From: Chrysomallon squamiferum
Lineage: Eukaryota; Mollusca; Gastropoda; Neomphalida; Peltospiridae
NCBI GenBank assembly: GCA_012295275.1
Contig: CM022668.1
Coordinates: forward strand, 7,619,318 to 7,634,317
Length of the DNA stretch: 15,000 nt
Direction of reading: 5' to 3'
The position numbers and the translations under genes were made by a program. Under the pieces are notes generated by a model. It saw only the letters and a list, made by a program, of their open reading frames with translations, was not told where the DNA came from and made no database searches. Below, piece after piece: positions 1-7,862 of this stretch (its first letter is position 1; each line of letters begins with the position of its first letter).

Positions 1-226
1 GTGGCTTACGTTGGTGATGATGTATAAAAATTTCAGTTTGAATGTCAGCGCAGTTGGGACTGATAACGTGGTAGAGTTAATAAATTACGTTCTACCCACT
101 TGTCACATATATTCATTATAACACAGAGATGAAGTAATTCAGTGCATTAATTTTTAAACTTAGTGCCGGCTATTAATTTAAGTGTGTCTGGAAAAAGTCA
201 ACCTTTAAATGTTCTTGTTAGGTAGG
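1..226. other. AT-rich sequence without a recognisable gene
   Basis: Non-repetitive, AT-rich DNA. All frames are broken by frequent stops and I see no paired splice sites around an open segment. I recognise nothing here. Confidence 0.6.
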
Positions 227-278
227 TTTTTTTTTTTTTTTTTTTTTTTGTTGTTTAGTTGTGGGGTTTTTTTTTTTT
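227..278. repeat. Two poly-T tracts
   Basis: A run of 23 T (227-249) is followed by a short G/T spacer and a run of 12 T (267-278). Such runs may be the antisense of old retrotransposon A-tails or simple slippage products. No element body is recognisable on either side. Confidence 0.9.
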
Positions 279-869
279 CTGTTTTGAGGTTAATAAGAGA
301 AGTCCTTACTTCACTGTTACATCAGACAGTTGAGGTCACATAATCCATACTTTTCAGAGTTTTAATATTTCACATTCCAACCAGTGCTCTTAGGAAGCAG
401 AAATATAAAAGAAACCTTTAAACAGGTGGGTAAACATAATACATAGACTGGTAGATTTGGGCAGACTGTTGTTTTTGTTTTATATATACTGTCTGATAGG
501 ATCTGCAAGTGAAATATATCTTATCTTAATGAGTAGGAGTAACCCTTAATGTTGGGAGAGTGGGTCTACTCTCTCAGAATTAAAATTTAATAATATTAAT
601 TATTAATACCCTATATATATTCTTTTTGGTTGTAAACAAAATACCTTTTTAGTATTTTCAGAATTGAAAAATATTATAAATACACCTTCATACAGAGACA
701 CACACACACACATGCACACTCTCACCTCTGCACTGAGCAATTAGAGAAGGAAACATGGTCTGTAACAGCAGTGTACAAGTATTAGCTTGTAAAGGTGAGA
801 TAATGCAAGAACCAGGTGTTACCTCTATTGTTAAACTATTCAGGTGAAAACACAATGAGAAAGTCTGTC
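279..869. other. AT-rich sequence, no gene seen
   Basis: Mostly unique AT-rich DNA with a short CA run (about 699-711). Donor-like sites occur after 436 and 794, but the segments before them lack a convincing acceptor or contain stops. I see nothing I would annotate as a gene. Confidence 0.55.
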
Positions 870-1348
870 ACACACTGATGTATAATACTCACACTGTAAC
901 TCATAATCTGCTCACATAAAATACTCACTTTAAACTCATAATCTGCTCACATAAAATACTCACTTTAAACTCATAATCTACTCACTGAAAATATTCACTT
1001 TAAACTCATAATCTACTCACTGAAAATACTCACTTTAAACTCATAATCTACTCACTGAAAATACTCACTTTATAACTCATAAAGTAGTCAGTTTGTAACT
1101 CATAATCTACTGAAAGTACTCATTATAAGATCCATAATCTACTCACACAAAATACTCACTTCATACCTCAGTCTACTCATAGAAAATTCCTTATAACTCA
1201 TAATTTACTGAAAGTACTCACTTTATAACTGTTAATTTACTGAAAGTACTCACTTTATAACTCATAATCTACTCTAAAGAACTACTCTATAACACAGCTG
1301 ACTGATGTAAAACACTCACAAGGTACTCACACGAAATACTCATTTATT
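870..1348. repeat. Minisatellite, 35-bp unit, degenerate at the 3' side
   Basis: The word 'tcataatct' recurs at 901, 936, 971, 1006 and 1041, exactly 35 bp apart, then at 1077 after 36 bp. From about 1080 to 1348 the copies shrink and diverge but keep 'ctcataatctac' and 'gtactcactttataac' pieces. Within the unit a shorter 'actcac' motif appears twice, so the 35-mer may itself descend from a shorter repeat. The left copies are nearly identical and the right ones decayed, which suggests recent turnover at the left side. No coding potential. Confidence 0.95.
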
Positions 1349-1724
1349 TATGTTAAATAACTAGACCAGTGTGAACTTGTTTATTTTTCACAATTAACCT
1401 CAACCATCATTTTATAACAACTGAGTTACTTTTTAATAACATAAAGAACATAAACTTTGTTATTTTAAACATTTTTCAGATTTTACCACCATTTCAATAT
1501 ATTCACCATTATTTTTACATTTATTTTAATATGTAATTACTTATATACAGAAACACTTACATACAGATGTATATATGTATATGGATTCATAAACACATAT
1601 ATTCATGCATGAATACATACACAAACATACACACTTACATACATTTATATTTGAGTTTATTAGTTTACACAGTAAAGTACCTTGAACTTACTTAGTATGG
1701 AGAAGATGCTATATAGATATGGTA
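1349..1724. other. AT-rich spacer with CATA/TACA-rich stretch
   Basis: AT-rich DNA with no open frame of note. From about 1540 to 1650 it is rich in 'tacatacaca'-type words, a decayed tetranucleotide-like tract. I see no gene. Confidence 0.6.
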
Positions 1725-1791
1725 TAATAATAATAATAATAATAATAATAATTCAGACACATAATAATAATAGTAATAATAATAATAATAA
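1725..1791. repeat. (TAA)n trinucleotide repeat, two blocks
   Basis: Perfect TAA repeat at about 1725-1752 and a second, once-interrupted block at about 1761-1791. The blocks are separated by 'ttcagacac', a word that also lies inside the 30-bp duplication immediately downstream. The trinucleotide run therefore seems to have expanded inside or beside that duplicated unit. Confidence 0.93.
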
Positions 1792-1856
1792 AATCAAACC
1801 ATTCAGACACATTTAGTCACAAATCAAACCATTCAGACACATTTAGTCACAAATCA
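1791..1856. repeat. 30-bp tandem duplication, two perfect copies
   Basis: Positions 1791-1820 and 1821-1850 are identical. Each starts 'aaatcaaacc' and ends 'atttagtcac'; a third copy begins at 1851 and stops after about 6 bp. A diverged pair of related segments ('tttaaaaaaagatgttat' near 1863 and 'tttaaaaaaagacattta' near 1910) follows. Perfect identity implies a recent duplication. Confidence 0.95.
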
Positions 1857-1963
1857 CAGATGTTTAAAAAAAGATGTTATTCTGAAACGTCATGGATGCT
1901 GAGGTGTCTTTTAAAAAAAGACATTTATTCAGAAATTACACACAACCATGAAGTCCATCATGG

Positions 1964-2012
1964 CAATTAGACACAATTAGACATAATTAGACACAATTAG
2001 ACATAATCAGAC
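1964..2012. repeat. 10-bp tandem repeat, about five copies
   Basis: The unit alternates between 'caattagaca' and 'taattagaca', with copies starting near 1964, 1974, 1984, 1994 and 2004. The last copy reads 'taatcagaca' and abuts the 'caggcaggctg' direct repeat at 2012. Confidence 0.92.
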
Positions 2013-2203
2013 AGGCAGGCTGGAAGGAGCCAGTGGTGAAAGAAAAAGGAAAACGTGAAACTGCGATCTCGCATTTCACCAGGACCGATTCTCTACACAG
2101 AAGAATGAAAGACTCAGCCATGGCCTGCCTGCCTCACCGATTCCTCCTGATTCTTTGTCATCAACTCATTTCAGCTGTACATTTTCTATAACCAGGCAGG
2201 CTG
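2012..2203. repeat. Complex segment bounded by 11-bp direct repeats
   Basis: 'caggcaggctg' occurs at 2012-2022 and 2193-2203 in the same orientation, enclosing 170 bp that are richer in GC than the surroundings. The interior holds an imperfect hairpin (2055-2079), an inverted 'cctgcctgcc' near 2123 and two 'accgattc' words. Flanking direct repeats could be a target-site duplication around a short non-autonomous element. However, the A-rich tract lies outside the second repeat rather than inside, and no terminal inverted repeats or tRNA-like boxes are visible. Chance recurrence of a GGCA-rich word is the alternative. Confidence 0.35.
2055..2079. other. Imperfect inverted repeat (hairpin)
   Basis: 'gtgaaactgcga' pairs with 'tcgcatttcac' around a 2-nt centre, leaving one unpaired C in the left arm. 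The 11 paired positions and the CpG-containing stem stand out in this AT-rich setting. There is no following T-run or gene that would make it a terminator. Confidence 0.75.
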
Positions 2204-2219
2204 TAAAACCTTCATTATT

Positions 2220-2262
2220 TCAATAAAAAAATAAAAAAAATAAAAAATAAAAAATAAAAAAT
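2220..2262. repeat. A-rich (TAAAAAA)n-type tract
   Basis: 'aataaaaaa' units repeat with 6-8 bp spacing. This could be a microsatellite grown from an old retrotransposon A-tail, since a complex segment lies just upstream. No element was identified, so that origin is inference. Confidence 0.85.
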
Positions 2263-2321
2263 AGCTATATGTTTCTGATAATGTAATTAGATTTGGTGAC
2301 ATCAGAAAACTTTGTCTTTTA

Positions 2322-2626
<305 letters not shown>

Positions 2627-2735
2627 TCTCTCTCTCTCTCTGTCTGTCTGTCTGTCTCTCTGTCTGTCTCTCTCTCTCTCTGTCTCTCTCTCTCTCTCTC
2701 TCTGTCTGTTTGTCTGTCTGTCTCTCTCTCTCTCT
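2627..2735. repeat. Interrupted (TC)n/(TCTG)n tract
   Basis: Alternating TC and TCTG/TTTG words cover the whole stretch. A short CA run follows at about 2760-2775. The minus-strand reading frame across it is an RE/TDRQ-type low-complexity artefact. Confidence 0.95.
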
Positions 2736-2931
2736 AATTTCACATACATTTTTTTCTGTCTCACACACACACACATTGAGGGTCTGTCTCTTTCTACTGT
2801 CTAGTTTCAGAGCTGGCTTTTGATCAATAATTGTGGTGTAAAAATCTGATGCAAAATTGATTGTGTTGACAGCAGTGCATGCTGGAGAAACTATTTCCTG
2901 CAATTTCAATGAATAACACTCTTCTCTTCAG

Positions 2932-2994
2932 TGTGATTTCTCATCCAGTGATCTCCGCAATGTTCATTATGAGACAATAAAACATGTAACACAA
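2932..2994 (+). CDS. Candidate internal exon of an unidentified gene
   Basis: Seen: a pyrimidine-rich acceptor 'cactcttctcttcag' ends at 2931, with a branch-like 'aataac' about 20 nt upstream, and a strong donor 'gtaagt' starts at 2995 after 'acacaa'. Between them lie 63 bp, open only in phase 0 (21 codons); the other two frames have stops. That frame is closed upstream by TAA just before the pyrimidine tract. The peptide contains 'SSSDLRNVHYETIKH', unlike the K/N/I/F-rich peptides of random AT-rich DNA. Inferred: a phase 0-0 internal exon on the + strand. The 'L...H.ETI' pattern loosely resembles one helix of RhoGAP domains ('LP..H.ETL'), but 21 residues cannot assign a family. No partner exon of matching phase and equal quality was found nearby. 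A chance match is quite possible. Confidence 0.25.
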
Positions 2995-3038
2995 GTAAGT
3001 GGTCTCAAAACCTGGTTTGTGTCGACCTGATGCTTTAG

Positions 3039-3040
<2 letters not shown>

Positions 3041-3069
<29 letters not shown>

Positions 3070-3600
3070 TTCTTCCTCTGTTTGTTTGTGTTGTCTGTAA
3101 TATTGTCTAAATTATGTTTAATTTATGGTGATTTCTTTTCTTTTTTTGATTTTCTGTCTTTGATGTTTCTCTCTCTCTTTTTTCTTTCCCCTTTTCTCTC
3201 ATTCTCTGTGTTTCTCTCTCTCTTTCTGTCATCTCTTTCTTTCTCTTGGTGTTTTTTCTCTCTGTCTTTCTCTGGCAATCTCTTTTTTTTTTATCCTCAT
3301 TTAATTTCTCTATTTTTTTTTCATTTGTCTGTCTATCTATCTCTATTTATTTCTCACTGCTAATTACCTGTATGTCTGTTTGTTTGAGCGTCTGTCATTA
3401 TCTCTGTCTATATCTGTCTCTTTACACCTTCTCTCACTGACAGACTTTCTGTTTAATTTAGCGTGTGTTTTTTCTGTCTGTCTGTCTGTCTGTGTAGTAT
3501 TTCTTTGTCTGTCTGTATCCCAGTTTAATTTATTTATTTAGATGTTTGTCTTACTCTCTCCAGGTCTGTTTCCCTGTTTGTCTGTCTGTCAGTCTGAATA
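3041..3600. repeat. Pyrimidine-rich block with (TCTG)n runs
   Basis: The + strand is almost entirely T/C with G only in TCTG words. Purer TCTG runs lie at about 3041-3069, 3473-3493 and 3578-3590. Reading frames here are S/F/L-only artefacts. At about 3600 the strand switches sharply to A-rich sequence. Confidence 0.9.
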
Positions 3601-3610
3601 GTTTTAAAAT

Positions 3611-4110
3611 AGAGGTAAATGTTTTAATAATAAAGAAACTTTTTTCTTGAAGTGAATAAAAAAATAGGAAGATGAGAAAATAAAATATAAATTAAAAAAA
3701 ATATATATATATATATAATAAAAAAATAAGTAAACAAAAAGAGAAACATCTTAATAACAACAACAACAAAAACAATAATAATAAGAAAATATAATTTGTT
3801 AAACATGAATAAATGTGAAATAGTTAAACTGATAACTTAGCCTAATAATATATTTTTTTAATTTTAGTTATTATTATTACTTTTGTAGTAATGAATTTAA
3901 AAAAATAAATAAATAAGTAAAACAAAAAAAATAAAATAAAATAAAAGAAAATAAAATAAAGTAAAAGAAAATATAACAAAAGAAAACAAAATAAAAAATA
4001 AAAACATACAAATAAACAAAACCCCCCAAAAAAAACAGAACAACAAATAAAAAAATAATTTCAAAATTTCAAAAAGTTAGAAAAAAAAATAAAATAAAAA
4101 TCATGTTTTT
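3611..4110. repeat. A-rich low-complexity block
   Basis: About 500 bp of A-rich sequence built from 'aaaataaaataaaagaaaat' words, with a (TA)n run near 3702-3717. It immediately follows the 560-bp pyrimidine-rich block, making an abrupt strand-composition boundary. No gene is visible. Confidence 0.88.
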
Positions 4111-4249
4111 TCCTGAGTTAAAAATCGTAGGGTTTACGGTAAATTAAGATGTGAAGTTGAGCTGTGATGGAAAACACTGAGTGTCATTCATGAAACTGCA
4201 GTACTAATAACCAAACAACTAATCAATACTGCAGTAATGGGAGCAGGAT

Positions 4250-4325
4250 GATCTCACATTATACACAAACAGTCAGAGTGCTTGTCTCACACACGATAGG
4301 TCACTGGATCAATACTCCCCACAGT
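4250..4325 (+). mobile_element. tRNA-like fragment, possible SINE relic
   Basis: Seen: 'cagtcagagtgcttgtctca' (from 4270) followed after about 15 nt by 'ggtcactggatcaatactcc'. Known: tRNA-derived SINEs keep the internal RNA polymerase III promoter, with an A-box side like TRGCNNAGNNGG and a B box GGTTCRANTCC. Here the 3' half fits a degraded B box ('ggatcaatact', 4306-4316, about 7 of 10 fixed positions), and 'agagtgcttgtctcaca' resembles the D-arm to anticodon part of many tRNAs. The A box is incomplete, with some bases apparently missing. No intact cloverleaf can be drawn, so a functional tRNA is unlikely. The body and tail of a SINE are not recognisable, though low-complexity DNA follows. 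A diverged tRNA pseudogene is the alternative. Confidence 0.35.
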
Positions 4326-4438
4326 CACTCTCTGCTTATTTCCCATACTGGCCAGAGCTCTTTACTTATATGAAAAAAATTTATTAATAAATAAAAAAGG
4401 GATAAACAAAAATCATGTTTTTTCTCTGTCTTTGGATA

Positions 4439-4440
<2 letters not shown>

Positions 4441-4528
<88 letters not shown>
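4441..4528. repeat. (CT)44 microsatellite
   Basis: Perfect 88-bp CT run. It is the exact complement in kind of the (GA)30 run at 4805-4864, about 280 bp away in opposite orientation. Long polypyrimidine/polypurine mirror repeats of this kind can adopt triplex (H-DNA) structure. Confidence 0.98.
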
Positions 4529-4530
<2 letters not shown>

Positions 4531-4560
4531 GTTGGAGTGTGCTTATCATGTGATTATATG

Positions 4561-4801
4561 TTTATAAAGATTTTTCTTAAGAATGAGAGACAGAGACAGA
4601 TAAATAAATAGAAATAGAAAGAGAGAAATGATAGAAAGTGAAAGAAAAAGGAAGAAAGAACAGAGTGAGAATGAGAGAGAGAGAGAATGAGTTTTAGAGG
4701 ATAGAGAAAAAGAAAGAAGAAAAAGAGAGAGATAAAGAGGAGCTGGAGAGATGCAGAGACAGAATAAAAGAAAAAGAATCAAAAAGAATCAGAAAGAGAA
4801 A

Positions 4802-4804
<3 letters not shown>
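4561..4804. repeat. Purine-rich (GA/GAAA) low-complexity tract
   Basis: Almost entirely A and G with sparse T, built from 'gagaaag', 'gaatgaga' and 'agaaagaa' words. Minus-strand frames across it are S/L/F artefacts. Confidence 0.9.

Positions 4805-4864
<60 letters not shown>
4805..4864. repeat. (GA)30 microsatellite
   Basis: Perfect 60-bp GA run closing the purine-rich tract. It is an inverted partner of (CT)44 at 4441-4528. Confidence 0.97.
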
Positions 4865-4869
<5 letters not shown>

Positions 4870-5560
4870 GAAAGAAAACAGGATATAAACAATGATGCAG
4901 TGAGAGAGAGAATCAGAAGAGAGAAAGACAGAGATTTTCAAACAGAGTTAAAACAATACAGACAGGCTGATGGACGGAGTCGTCACTTTGTGGAAATAAT
5001 TGGAACAAGCAGAGGACGTAATCAGATTAGAGAGTGAGCAGTGTCCTCGTGGAATTAGAAAGCTGGGAATATCTGTGGCAAGTCCAAGTGGCAAGCTGGA
5101 AGTGGGCTGGCACTCTACCAGGCACAGTGAAACCTAATTGAAGAAAACCAGCAACAAAGAAATCTTAGCTATTGTTAACAAACACTACTGTGTATACCTG
5201 TCTGTCAATGAGTGAAAGAAAATTCTGTGTAGGACTGGAAACAGGTATATCATTTCAAGTATTTTGTTCAGTGAAGGGAAAATATATACATATACATACA
5301 TATTTTTTTTATTTTTTTTATTTTTATTATTTTTATTTGTCGAGAGAGAACAGTGAAAACATGGTCTCTATGATAAAAGCAAAGAGCTGGGTTGCTAAAC
5401 CATGAAATTAGAAAACAAACAGACATAAATAACTGTCACGTTTTATATTATTTTACTTCTCAAAGCTAGGGAAGTTTATTGGAAATTGTATGTGTAGTGA
5501 AATACACTTATTGTATGTAGGGCCTGTTTAATTGTGTCTACATAAACTCAGGTGCAGATG
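4865..5560. other. Mostly unique region, one minus-strand open frame
   Basis: Non-repetitive DNA, richer in GC between about 4970 and 5140 than elsewhere. On the minus strand a good acceptor-like sequence, 'ggttttcttcaattag', ends at 5118. From 5117 down to a TAA near 4948 one frame stays open for 61 codons with no ATG. The peptide is rich in S, L, P and C and matches no family I know. A second minus frame is also open for 37 codons, so the openness may reflect composition. From 5281 to 5340 the sequence is a (TATACA)/(TTTTTAT) low-complexity patch. Confidence 0.4.
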
Positions 5561-5905
5561 AATAAGTCTACTTTTTGTAGACAGAATCATACTGGAATTA
5601 GTCTACTATGTGTAGACAGAATCATGCTGGAACAAGTCTACTATTTGTAGACAGACTTATGCTGGAATAAGTCTACTTTTTATAGTCAAAATAATGCTGG
5701 ATTAAGTCTACTAGCATAAGTAATAGGGATACTGGAATGAGTCTACTATATGTAAGCATTGGTATACTGGAATGAGGCTAATATAAGTAAGCAGAGGTAT
5801 ACTGGAATGAGTCTACTCTATGTAAGCACTGGTATGCTGGAATGAGGCTAATATATACTGGAATGGGTCTACTCAGTGTAGACGATACTGAAATGTGTGT
5901 TTTGC
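5560..5905. repeat. Minisatellite, 35-bp unit with internal palindrome
   Basis: 'gtcta' (or 'ggcta') recurs at 5566, 5601, 5636, 5671, 5706, 5741, 5776, 5811 and 5846, every step exactly 35 bp, then at 5867 after a 14-bp deletion. The unit contains 'ctggaat', 'agtctac' and, in the left copies, a perfect 6-bp inverted repeat 'gtctac'...'gtagac' around 4-5 nt. In later copies the right arm becomes 'gtaagc' and the hairpin is lost. The sequence is unrelated to the 35-bp array at 870-1348. Short frames on both strands (5778-6111) are read through from this array and are not considered genes. Confidence 0.96.
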
Positions 5906-6215
5906 ATGCAGACAGAACTGGAATGATGTGTGAGTTGTGGTGTGAAAGGTGGGTGACATACACGCTGTATTGCATGGTCAGTGTTAAAACAAAGATGTCT
6001 CCAGGGAAATCTGTGCTAGCAGCAATCAGACAGACTACAAAACTAACACTCAAACACAGTCACTGCCAATATCACACTTACATAATGCTTTGCCGTTTTC
6101 CTGTCTGTTAACAGTAGCTGGCAAAAGCAACGAAATCTGTTAAAGACAGCAAATGGTATACAACTGTTAACTTAGAATACACAGAGATTTTCATATGTTT
6201 CTTTGTTTTTTGTTT
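5906..6215. other. Unique sequence, no gene supported
   Basis: Non-repetitive DNA with overlapping frames open on both strands (to 6111 on + and from 6053 on -). Both frames begin or end inside the minisatellite. The peptides are rich in C, H, Y and T without family motifs. 'gtgggt' near 5949 is donor-like but has no matching upstream exon. Confidence 0.5.
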
Positions 6216-6326
6216 GTATATTTGTATATTTTATTTTTTATTTTATTAATTTTATTTATTTTTTATTTTTTATTTTATTAATTTTATTTATTTATTTTTT
6301 TATTTATTTATTTATTTTATTTTTGT
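6213..6326. repeat. TTTA-rich tract with a 32-bp tandem duplication
   Basis: The word 'attaattttatttatt' occurs at 6245 and 6277 within an otherwise T/A-only (TTTA)n-like tract. A small 'atgtatgtatgtatg' run lies at 6420-6434. Confidence 0.88.
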
Positions 6327-6549
6327 AAATTAACTACTATAAAAATATAGGTTTGTGTGGCTGTTTGTATATCTGTGTTTGAGTATTTGTGTGTTTATAT
6401 ATGTACATAGGCATTCTTTTATGTATGTATGTATGCTGGTATTGAATGTGTGATATACATATATGGTATGCTAAACATACCCAGATATATTTTAGTTTCA
6501 AGGTGTTTCTTTATTTTTCTAATGTTTTGTTTCTCTTTGTCTTATTTTC

Positions 6550-6567
6550 TTTTTTTTTTTTTTTTTT
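6550..6567. repeat. Poly-T tract (18 T)
   Basis: A T run followed directly by 'cag', so it mimics a strong + strand 3' splice site (AG at 6569-6570). The sequence after it is open only briefly and has no good donor. A further T/C-rich stretch lies at about 6826-6906. Confidence 0.85.
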
Positions 6568-6697
6568 CAGACATTTAAAACGTGTTGCTTCTTGTTGCTG
6601 TCATTTGTTTTTTGTTTCACTTTTTTAAAATTATGATTTTTGGCAAATATATATGAATGTTATCTGAAAAGTGTAATTGCTTTGTTCTTTTTTCTAG

Positions 6698-6813
6698 CAG
6701 TACACAAGAAATATTTTTTCTCCAGAATGCCAAAACAGCAAAAAGAAATGTATTCTAGGAATCAAGCCACAGGTAATTTTATGCTTCGCTATGAGAAAGA
6801 ATTCAACAGTTAC
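6698..6813 (+). CDS. Candidate exon A of an unidentified gene
   Basis: Seen: acceptor-like 'gttcttttttctag' ends at 6697 (alternatives end at 6700 and at 6725, 'attttttctccag'). Donor 'gtaaga' starts at 6814 after 'agttac'. One frame is open across the whole segment and codes for a hydrophilic peptide including 'KQQKEMYSRNQATG' and 'FMLRYEKEFNSY', ending exactly on a codon boundary (phase 0). An internal 'gtaatt' at 6773 is a weaker alternative donor. Inferred: an internal exon that would splice in frame to the candidate at 7073. The balanced composition argues for coding; the weak context and AT-rich surroundings argue for chance. I do not recognise the protein. Confidence 0.2.
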
Positions 6814-7072
6814 GTAAGACTTCGTTTTTCATTTCTTTCACTTTTTTCTTTTCTCTTCTTTCTTTACAGTTATTCTTGTTTTTTTTTTCTTTTTTTTTTT
6901 TTTCACTATCATCTGTTTCTCATAATGATAAAAATATTCGTCAGTTGTTTCGGTTAAAAAAAACCCAACATCTCAGACAAAAAGAATGAAAAGAAAAGGG
7001 ATAAACAGAGAGAAATGCAGTGGAGGTGTTTGTAAACAGCAGCTTCACTTTGAGTTTAATTCACTTACACAG

Positions 7073-7171
7073 GTGTGGATGGAAACTTTAGATGTGCTAG
7101 AAAATTATCTTCACAGTTCGTCTGGGCAGGTTTTTACAAGAGCAGAAATCACTGGAAGTGCTAATAATAAG
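7073..7171 (+). CDS. Candidate exon B of an unidentified gene
   Basis: Seen: acceptor-like 'tttaattcacttacacag' ends at 7072, with branch-like 'ttcac'. Donor 'gtaaat' starts at 7172 after 'aataag'. The 99 bp between are open in phase 0-0 and give 33 residues including 'WMETLDVLENYLHSSSG' and 'FTRAEITGSANNK'. The same frame continues upstream to an ATG at 6986 and downstream to a TAG, so without splicing it is a 67-residue frame. Inferred: a symmetric exon whose phase matches the end of candidate exon A. The 'WMETLDVLENYL' part looks like an amphipathic helix, but I cannot place it in a family. A chance open frame is possible. Confidence 0.22.
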
Positions 7172-7391
7172 GTAAATGTTTTTAATTAGGGTCGGGATAG
7201 TGGTGATGAAGAAAAAAGTGAAAATTTAAATATCTTGATGCAAGATCAGACACCATCTTGTTTTCATGTTATACTTTGCATGCTGAGAGATTTGTCTCAT
7301 TTTTTTATCTTCTGATAAAATATAAATTGGTTTAGAAAACAAAACAAACAACGAACAACTAAAACAAACAGCAAAAACAAAAGAAAAATAC

Positions 7392-7500
7392 CCCTAGAAT
7401 TACTTGAACCAAACTGATGAGTTTTTGATTTTTTATCTTTCTTCAAAGCTTCAGCAACTTTCGTAGTTCTTGCATCAAAATGATAGTGTAGTTTCATAAT
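7392..7500 (-). CDS. Weak candidate exon, minus strand
   Basis: Within a 95-codon minus-strand frame the middle part is hydrophilic and mixed ('FDARTTKVAEALKKDKK', then 'SKTHQFGSSNSRG'), while both ends are L/I/F-rich low-complexity sequence. A possible acceptor 'cattacaaaaacag' ends at 7501 but lacks a good pyrimidine tract. The possible donor 'gtattt' after 'tctaggg' is weak. The upstream part of the frame reads out of the 20-bp tandem array. I rate coding as unlikely but worth an RNA check. Confidence 0.1.
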
Positions 7501-7507
7501 CTGTTTT

Positions 7508-7862
7508 TGTAATGATATCAACTGAATCTGATAACATATGATAAACTCTAGTAATATACAACAGACTCTGATAAGATACAACAAACTCTGACAAGATATA
7601 ACTAAACTCTAGTAAATATAGCAAGCTCTAATAAATATAACAGTCTGATAAGATCTGACAGTCTTCTGATATGATATCAGAAACTCTAGAAAAATATAGC
7701 AATTTCTGATAAGTTACAACAAGCCCTGGTAAGATATGACAAAGTCTAGTAACATATAACAACTGTAATAACATATAACAATTTGTAATAACATATGACA
7801 CATTATAAAAACATATGTCAACTTGTAATAATATATGACAATCTGTAATAACATATGCCAGC
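7508..7862. repeat. Minisatellite, about 20-bp unit, two subfamilies
   Basis: About 18 units. In the left half 'actctgataagatacaaca' type units recur every 19-21 bp (7527, 7547, 7567, 7587, 7607). In the right half 'gtaataacatatgacaa' type units recur at 7750, 7769, 7789, 7809, 7829 and 7849. The units change gradually from one type to the other along the array, with the most irregular spacing near 7640-7740. Confidence 0.9.

Noticed and set aside
350-436. Acceptor-like cttttcag and donor-like gtgggt flanking about 80 bp
   Set aside because: Stops occur in every frame of the full segment.
755-794. ATG in good context followed by a gtgaga donor, like a first coding exon
   Set aside because: Only 13 codons, no promoter evidence and no downstream exon of matching phase.
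870-1130. Regular spacing that might suggest a CRISPR array
   Set aside because: The whole 35-bp period repeats with no unique spacers; it is a plain tandem repeat.
5778-6111. Overlapping + and - frames of about 90 codons
   Set aside because: Much of each frame is read from the 35-bp tandem array, and neither has family motifs or splice support.
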